Part shown: positions 6,883-10,683 of the stretch, in pieces | Position numbering within the stretch: position 1 is the first letter of the stretch | Layout: each line of letters begins with the position of its first letter | Assembly (NCBI RefSeq): GCF_022780145.1 | Contig: NZ_JALEXO010000295.1 | Coordinates: forward strand, 1 to 10,683 | Direction: 5' to 3' | Source: Intestinibacter sp. | GTDB taxonomy: Bacteria; Bacillota; Clostridia; Peptostreptococcales; Peptostreptococcaceae | Length of the DNA stretch: 10,683 nucleotides | The notes under the pieces: model-generated | Seen by the model: the letters and a program-made list of their open reading frames with translations, nothing else | What the model was told of the DNA's origin: nothing | Database searches by the model: none | Translations under genes and position numbers: made by a program

Positions 6883-7791
6883 ATGGAAGAAGCAAAAATA
6901 TTGACAAAGCAAGAATTAAAATTATATGATGAATTTTCAATAAATTTTAATCCCAAGACAAAGAGGGATTATTTACTGAAAGTAATATATTTTAAAAAGT
7001 TTATAGATGAGAGATATTTGCTAGAAGTGGATAAAGAAGATTGTGCTAAATTTATGGAGGAAGTGAAGGAAAAATACGCAAAATCCACTAGTGAAAAAAT
7101 ATACAGTTATTTACATAGTTTTTATTCTTTTTTACAAAGAAATAAACATATAGAAGTAAATCCATTTAGCTATGTACAAAAACCTGTAGTTACAAGACAA
7201 AAGGGAAAAGACGATGTGCTTAGCATTCAAGAGATAAATCAGCTCGTAGACTCATTATATAAATTAAATGCAAGAGATAGACTTATAATGGTATTTTTGG
7301 CTACTACAGGATGTATGCTAAATGAGCTTGTAGACGTCAAATGGAAGGACTTAATAGTAGATGAACAGGATAATTACTATGTAAGACTAGGCAAAGGCAA
7401 AAAGGAGAGAATAGTAAAATTACATCCATATTGCTTTAAGCTTATAGAAGATTACAGATATCATTCAGGGCTTAGCGAAGTTATTTTACCAACTGATGAC
7501 TTTATATTTACAACACAAAAGAGCAATTCTATAACAGATAGAAACGTCAGAATAATAGTTCAAAAGGCTTTTGATTTAGCAGGGCTTAAAAATTATTCTG
7601 CGAAGGATTTAAGACACTCTTACGCTGCTATAAGCCTTATGCTAGGTGCTGATAGAGAGGAAGTACAAAAACAGCTAGGCTGGAGTGATAAATACTACGC
7701 TATAAGATATAAAAATGTAATAGATTTTGTAGATAGTGAAAGCATCGACTACATGATGCAAAAGGATAATTTACTTATAAATAAGAAATAA
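6883..7791 (+). CDS. Tyrosine recombinase (XerC/XerD-like) homologue lacking catalytic Arg I
   Basis: The 302-residue protein has the size and plan of XerC/XerD. An N-terminal core-binding domain (about 5-100) is followed by the catalytic domain. Using E. coli XerD as guide, the first catalytic arginine (TGLRxSEL) is replaced by Met145 in TGCMLNEL. The beta-hairpin Lys171 is present in GKGKKER. The box II histidine is Lys241 in KDLRHSY, but Arg244 is kept. The His/Trp position is Trp267, and the nucleophile Tyr276 lies nine residues later, as in XerD. Loss of Arg I should cripple DNA cleavage. The ATG at 6883 has GGAAGGA eight bases upstream; a TTG at 6865 lies before that site and is unlikely to be used. 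It follows the helicase-like gene on the same strand, perhaps as one transcript. No attachment sites or other phage genes are seen, so it may be a resident chromosomal gene, possibly a DNA-binding protein. Confidence 0.85.
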   Translation: MEEAKILTKQELKLYDEFSINFNPKTKRDYLLKVIYFKKFIDERYLLEVDKEDCAKFMEEVKEKYAKSTSEKIYSYLHSFYSFLQRNKHIEVNPFSYVQKPVVTRQKGKDDVLSIQEINQLVDSLYKLNARDRLIMVFLATTGCMLNELVDVKWKDLIVDEQDNYYVRLGKGKKERIVKLHPYCFKLIEDYRYHSGLSEVILPTDDFIFTTQKSNSITDRNVRIIVQKAFDLAGLKNYSAKDLRHSYAAISLMLGADREEVQKQLGWSDKYYAIRYKNVIDFVDSESIDYMMQKDNLLINKK

Positions 7792-7833
7792 GAAACAAGA
7801 AAATAAATAATTTGAACAAATTTAAAAAAAGTA

Positions 7834-7862
7834 TTGTTATAGTTCGTGAAATTATATATAAT
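7834..7862 (+). promoter_or_regulatory. purB promoter (sigma-A type)
   Basis: TTGTTA at 7834-7839 and a perfect TATAAT at 7857-7862 are 17 bases apart. Transcription would start near 7869, about 40 bases before purB. The spacer contains, on the minus strand, CGAACTAT, which resembles half of a PurR box. A single imperfect copy is not enough to claim PurR control. Confidence 0.75.
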
Positions 7863-7908
7863 TATGATGTTGAAAATAACTAAGAAATGATTAAGGACGG
7901 TGCGAATT

Positions 7909-9354
7909 ATGGATAATAAATACAGTACATACTCAAATCCTCTTACTGAAAGATATTGCAGTAAGGATATGAGTTATATATTTTCTCCACAATTTAAATT
8001 TTCTACTTGGAGAAAATTATGGATAGCTCTTGCAGAAGGAGAAAAAGAATTAGGAATAAATATAACAGATGAACAAATAGAAGAATTAAAATCTCATATA
8101 GATGATATAAACTTTGACGATGCTAAAAAAATAGAAAAAGAAGTAAGACACGACGTTATGAGTCATGTTAAGGCTTATGGAATGCAATGTCCAAAGGCTA
8201 AAGGAATAATACACTTAGGTGCTACTTCAGCTTACGTTGGAGATAATACAGACGTAATACAAATGACAGAAGCTCTAAAATTAATAAGAGTAAAATTAGT
8301 AAACTTAATAAACAACTTAAAGAAATTTGCTCTTAAAAACAAAGACATTCCAACTTTAGGATTTACTCATTTCCAAGCAGCTCAGCTTACAACAGTTGGT
8401 AAGAGAGCGACTTTATGGGCTCAAGATTTAATAATAGATTTAGAAGACTTAAACTACAGATTAGAAAACATGAAGCTTAGAGGTGTTAAAGGTACAACAG
8501 GTACTCAAGCTAGTTTCATGGCTTTATTCGAAGGAGATACTGCTAAAATAAAACAATTAGACAAAATAGTATGCAATAAAATGGGATTTGAATCTTCTTA
8601 TCATGTAAGTGGACAAACTTATACTAGAAAATTAGATTCTCAAGTTTTAAATGTATTAGCAGGAATAGCTCAAAGTATGCACAAGATGACTAATGATATA
8701 AGATTACTTCAACATCTTAAAGAATTAGAAGAACCATTTGAAAAGAATCAAATAGGATCTTCAGCTATGGCATATAAGAGAAACCCAATGAGAAGCGAAA
8801 GAATAGCATCACTTTCAAAATATATAATATCAGAATCTATCTCTCCAGCTATGGTAGAAGCTACTCAATGGCTAGAAAGAAGCTTAGACGACTCTGCTAA
8901 CAAGAGACTTGCTATACCACAAGCATTTATGGCAGCAGATGCTATACTTGAAATAGGAATAAACGTAACAGACGGTCTTGTAGTTTATGAAAGCATGATA
9001 AACAAACATATAAATGAAGAACTACCTTTTATGGCTACTGAAAACATATTAATGGAAGCTGTTAAAAGAGGTGGAGATAGACAAGAATTACACGAAGAAA
9101 TTAGAGAATTATCTATGAAGGCAGCTTACAGAGTTAAACACGAAGGATTAAATAATAACCTAATAGACTTAATATTAGAATCTGACAAATTCAATATGTT
9201 AAAGAGAGAAGAAATATCAGATATACTAGATCCTATGAAATTCGTAGGTAGAGCTCCAGAACAAGTTTTAGAATTCGTAGAAGAATACTTAGATCCAGCT
9301 ATAGAACCATTTAAGGACGTTATAGGTGATGTAGACGTAGATTTAAGAGTTTAA
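7909..9354 (+). CDS. purB: Adenylosuccinate lyase, eukaryote-like type
   Basis: PurB makes two beta-eliminations of fumarate in purine synthesis: SAICAR to AICAR, and adenylosuccinate to AMP. The 481-residue protein is longer than the roughly 430-residue B. subtilis enzyme. It lines up throughout with the animal ADSL type, sharing strings such as HLGATS, YVGDNTD, TLGFTHFQ, KGTTGTQASF and ELPFMATENI. His86 (VMSHV) and His154 (FTHFQ) fall at the expected active-site positions. The superfamily signature GSSAMAYKRNP is at 283-293, with Ala288 where proline is more usual. I chose the ATG at 7909 over an upstream in-frame GTG at 7900, because the binding site AAGGACGG (7893-7900) would overlap that GTG. 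purB stands alone with its own promoter and terminator; no other purine genes are in the window. Confidence 0.95.
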   Translation: MDNKYSTYSNPLTERYCSKDMSYIFSPQFKFSTWRKLWIALAEGEKELGINITDEQIEELKSHIDDINFDDAKKIEKEVRHDVMSHVKAYGMQCPKAKGIIHLGATSAYVGDNTDVIQMTEALKLIRVKLVNLINNLKKFALKNKDIPTLGFTHFQAAQLTTVGKRATLWAQDLIIDLEDLNYRLENMKLRGVKGTTGTQASFMALFEGDTAKIKQLDKIVCNKMGFESSYHVSGQTYTRKLDSQVLNVLAGIAQSMHKMTNDIRLLQHLKELEEPFEKNQIGSSAMAYKRNPMRSERIASLSKYIISESISPAMVEATQWLERSLDDSANKRLAIPQAFMAADAILEIGINVTDGLVVYESMINKHINEELPFMATENILMEAVKRGGDRQELHEEIRELSMKAAYRVKHEGLNNNLIDLILESDKFNMLKREEISDILDPMKFVGRAPEQVLEFVEEYLDPAIEPFKDVIGDVDVDLRV

Positions 9355-9379
9355 TATTTAGATAAAACTCAATTGATTA

Positions 9380-9415
9380 AAAACTCCTAGGAATAGTTTT
9401 ATTTCTAGGAGTTTT
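9380..9415 (+). terminator. Rho-independent terminator after purB
   Basis: AAAACTCCTAG (9380-9390) pairs perfectly with CTAGGAGTTTT (9405-9415). Three further pairs, including one wobble, are possible inside. The T run is short (four T, then ATAAT). Confidence 0.8.
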
Positions 9416-9418
9416 ATA

Positions 9419-9462
9419 ATGCATAGGAAAGGGTAGCGTACTTGCTGCGCCAAGTACTTAAA
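9419..9462 (+). repeat. Hairpin repeat, copy 1
   Basis: The unit begins with ATGCAT (9419-9424) and contains GTACTTG (9438-9444), loop CTGCGC, and CAAGTAC (9451-9457), followed by TTAAA. It is the first of two related copies in the gene-free stretch between purB and the marR gene. Compared with copy 2, the stem differs by a paired change (T-A here, C-G there), so pairing is preserved. Confidence 0.75.
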
Positions 9463-9497
9463 TTATATTCCTTTGAAATTGTGGATAAATATAATTT
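9460..9497 (+). repeat. AT-rich inverted repeat between the two hairpin repeats
   Basis: AAATTATAT (9460-9468) is the exact reverse complement of ATATAATTT (9489-9497), with a 20-base spacer. It lies between the two hairpin repeat copies and could form a third stem in the same transcript. A+T-rich DNA often produces such repeats by chance. Confidence 0.4.
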
Positions 9498-9502
9498 CCG
9501 TC

Positions 9503-9548
9503 ATGCATTTCAAAAAGGTTATCGCACTTGCTACGCCAAGTGCTTAAA
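9503..9548 (+). repeat. Hairpin repeat, copy 2
   Basis: ATGCAT (9503-9508) is followed by GCACTTG (9524-9530), loop CTACGC, CAAGTGC (9537-9543) and TTAAA. The core is offset 86 bases from copy 1, with a two-base length difference between ATGCAT and the stem. The loop differs from copy 1 by one base, and the stem by one compensated pair. Confidence 0.75.
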
Positions 9549-9562
9549 AATCAACATTATGG

Positions 9563-9582
9563 ATCTTTAGGATAAAGATTTT
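9563..9582 (+). terminator. Small hairpin with short T run, terminator-like
   Basis: ATCTTTA (9563-9569), loop GGA and TAAAGAT (9573-9579) form a seven-pair hairpin whose 3' end runs into TTTT (9579-9582). It is weak and mostly A-T. It could end a transcript that includes the two hairpin repeats, but no promoter for such a transcript is clear. The rest of the stretch to the marR promoter, 9583-9643, is A-rich without further structure. Confidence 0.35.
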
Positions 9583-9643
9583 CTTATATTGATAATAAAT
9601 TAAAAAGTAAAATTAAAAATAATAAAAAAATATATTTAAAATA

Positions 9644-9659
9644 TGTTGTACAGACAACA
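9644..9659 (+). promoter_or_regulatory. Probable operator of the MarR-family gene
   Basis: TGTTGT (9644-9649) and ACAACA (9654-9659) form a perfect inverted repeat around ACAG. The size suits a MarR dimer site, and it overlaps the -35 region and part of the spacer of the gene's own promoter. Bound regulator would block polymerase, so autorepression is the natural inference. Confidence 0.55.
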
Positions 9660-9674
9660 ACTTTAGTGTAAAAT
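9646..9674 (+). promoter_or_regulatory. Promoter of the MarR-family gene
   Basis: TTGTAC (9646-9651) and TAAAAT (9669-9674) are 17 bases apart; the -10 matches five of six positions and the -35 only the TTG. A long A-rich tract at about 9590-9643 could act as an upstream activating element. The predicted start near 9681 leaves a leader of about 33 bases. Confidence 0.6.
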
Positions 9675-9713
9675 ATACAAGGAAAAAAAAATACAGCAAT
9701 CTGAGGTGATTAA

Positions 9714-10166
9714 ATGAAATGTATAGTGACAGATACGATAAGTTTTTTATCTAACACATTTCCTAAAATTTATTCTAGTTTATATTTAAACTACCTAAAA
9801 CAATATTCAAGCTTATACAATGTAAATAAAACTCAATTAAGAGCTTTAGTTTTTATGAGAAATTACGGTGAAATAAGTATGACAGAATTATGCTCTAAGT
9901 TAAACATAGAAAAAGGTAGTTTAACTAGCATGATAGATGATTTAAGCGATAAAGGATATGTTTATAGAGAAAAAAATCTTAAAGACAGAAGAAAATATAT
10001 GATAATTATAACTGAGGAAGGTAAGAAAATAGCTGCTGATTTTACAGAAAAATTGAGTAATGATTTAGAAGAGAAATTTTTCAAATTAAATGATGAAGAT
10101 AGAAGAAAATATTTAGAAGCTATAGAGACTCTTGAGACGTTGTTAAATAAAAGTGAATTAAATTAA
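9714..10166 (+). CDS. MarR-family transcriptional regulator
   Basis: The 150-residue protein is a winged-helix DNA-binding dimer of the MarR type, a family that often represses its own gene and neighbouring efflux or stress genes until a small ligand or oxidant releases it. A helical N-terminal dimer region (1-40) is followed by the winged helix. The recognition-helix region is MTELCSKLNIEKGSLTSMID, and the wing carries the family's DRR motif (LKDRRKYM). The C-terminal helices complete the dimer domain. GAGGTGAT (9703-9710) is well placed for the ATG. No efflux pump or enzyme gene follows it on the same strand, so its target is not visible beyond its own probable operator. Two cysteines (Cys3 and one in the TELCSK segment) are present, but redox sensing cannot be inferred from that alone. 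Confidence 0.9.
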   Translation: MKCIVTDTISFLSNTFPKIYSSLYLNYLKQYSSLYNVNKTQLRALVFMRNYGEISMTELCSKLNIEKGSLTSMIDDLSDKGYVYREKNLKDRRKYMIIITEEGKKIAADFTEKLSNDLEEKFFKLNDEDRRKYLEAIETLETLLNKSELN

Positions 10167-10174
10167 TTTGAACT

Positions 10175-10207
10175 AAAAAGGGATATGAAATAAATCATAT
10201 CCCTTTT
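10175..10207. terminator. Bidirectional terminator between the marR gene and the aminotransferase gene
   Basis: AAAAGGGATATGA (10176-10188) pairs perfectly with TCATATCCCTTTT (10195-10207) around a six-base loop. It has a T run on both strands (TTTT on plus; five A at 10175-10179 on plus giving five T on minus). It serves both converging genes. Confidence 0.9.
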
Positions 10208-10239
10208 GTCTATATTTTAAGTTAAATTATAATTTAAAA

Positions 10240-10683
10240 TTATGCGTTAGCTTTAGCAGCTTTGTAAGCTTTTAATCCTTCAGCTAATAATTTACCAGCA
10301 GCTCTTAAATCTTCTTCTTTTAAGATGTAAGCAAGTCTTATTTCGTCAAGTCCAAGACCAGGAGTTGCATAGAATCCAGCAGCTGGAGTAGCCATAACTG
10401 TAGCTCCATCCATACGGAAATCAGTTAACATCCATTTTACGAAGTCTTCAGCATTGTCAACTGGTAATTTAGCAACTATATAGAAAGCACCCATTGGTTT
10501 TTCACATATAACGCCTTCAGCTTTCATTAATTCTTCGTATAATACATCTCTTCTCTTGCAGTATTCATCGTTTACTTCTTTTAAGTAAGAAGCTGGAGTT
10601 TCGTTGAATAATGCAGCGGCACCTAATTGTTCTATAGTAGCTATACATAATCTACCTTGACATAATTTCATGATTTCACCCAT
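10240..10683 (-). CDS. Pyridoxal-phosphate aminotransferase, class I/II (aspartate aminotransferase-like), C-terminal part
   Basis: This is the C-terminal 147 residues of a fold type I aminotransferase; the reading frame is open to the window edge, so the N-terminal part lies beyond it. The ATG at the very edge is probably an internal methionine. The small C-terminal domain is recognisable by MGAFYIVAKLP, by ATPAAGFY, and by TPGLGLDEIRLAY. In the last of these, Arg116 of the fragment corresponds to the arginine that binds the substrate alpha-carboxylate in this family. The PLP-binding lysine would be upstream, outside the window, so the substrate cannot be fixed. Aspartate aminotransferase is the best guess from the wording of the C-terminal motifs. 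The gene converges on the marR gene and shares its terminator. Confidence 0.88.
   Translation of the reverse strand: MGEIMKLCQGRLCIATIEQLGAAALFNETPASYLKEVNDEYCKRRDVLYEELMKAEGVICEKPMGAFYIVAKLPVDNAEDFVKWMLTDFRMDGATVMATPAAGFYATPGLGLDEIRLAYILKEEDLRAAGKLLAEGLKAYKAAKANA

Noticed and set aside
7809..7822. Terminator after the recombinase-like gene (AATTT, loop GAAC, AAATT)
   Set aside because: Only five A-T pairs and no downstream T run on the plus strand; too weak to call.
7841..7853. PurR box in the purB promoter (minus strand CGAACTAT)
   Set aside because: Only one imperfect half-like copy is seen, whereas PurR control normally uses a pair; left as a remark only.
7900..7908. GTG start giving three extra residues to PurB
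   Set aside because: The GTG overlaps the ribosome binding site; the ATG at 7909 fits the spacing and the family N-terminus better.
9503..9547. Fourteen-codon frame starting at ATG 9503 through repeat copy 2
   Set aside because: There is no ribosome binding site, and copy 1 is not open in the corresponding frame, so the repeat is not kept for coding.
9419..9548. CRISPR array
   Set aside because: There are only two diverged copies, with a hairpin inside the repeat and an A+T-rich spacer; no cas genes are nearby.

Overview
This window is A+T-rich and looks like a low-GC Firmicute of class Clostridia, most plausibly Peptostreptococcaceae-like. The supports are strong G-rich ribosome binding sites, near-consensus sigma-A promoters, a Bacillus/Clostridium-type LexA box in front of recA, and the gene order rimO-pgsA-recA-rny, which is a chromosomal core arrangement in Firmicutes. 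The family-level guess is an inference from style and gene content, not a database result.

Layout, left to right. Positions 2-1628 hold the 3' part of rimO (cut by the window edge) and the overlapping pgsA, closed by a strong terminator. recA follows with a consensus promoter and a LexA operator. Between recA and rny lie about 300 bases without a gene. They contain a second consensus promoter and two hairpins, and they lead to an rny gene whose start codon is hard to place. After the rny terminator come two less ordinary genes: a UvrD-like superfamily 1 helicase homologue with several eroded motifs (4988-6766), and a tyrosine recombinase homologue lacking the first catalytic arginine (6883-7791). 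Next is purB, an adenylosuccinate lyase of the long, eukaryote-like type, with its own promoter and terminator. A gene-free stretch at 9416-9713 holds two copies of a hairpin repeat with a compensatory base-pair change, then the promoter and probable operator of a MarR-family regulator. The regulator and the C-terminal part of an aminotransferase on the minus strand converge on a shared bidirectional terminator.

How the genes relate: rimO (ribosomal protein S12 modification), pgsA (phosphatidylglycerol synthesis), recA (recombination and SOS) and rny (mRNA decay) are housekeeping genes that share a neighbourhood rather than a pathway. In Bacillus subtilis, cinA lies between pgsA and recA, and ymdB and spoVS follow rny; none of these is in this window. 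The helicase-like and recombinase-like genes occupy the place after rny. Both appear to have lost residues normally needed for catalysis, which makes this pair the most unusual coding content. The most unusual non-coding content is the paired hairpin repeat before the marR gene and the rny leader with its ambiguous start. No CRISPR array, rRNA, tRNA, insertion sequence or clear riboswitch was seen.
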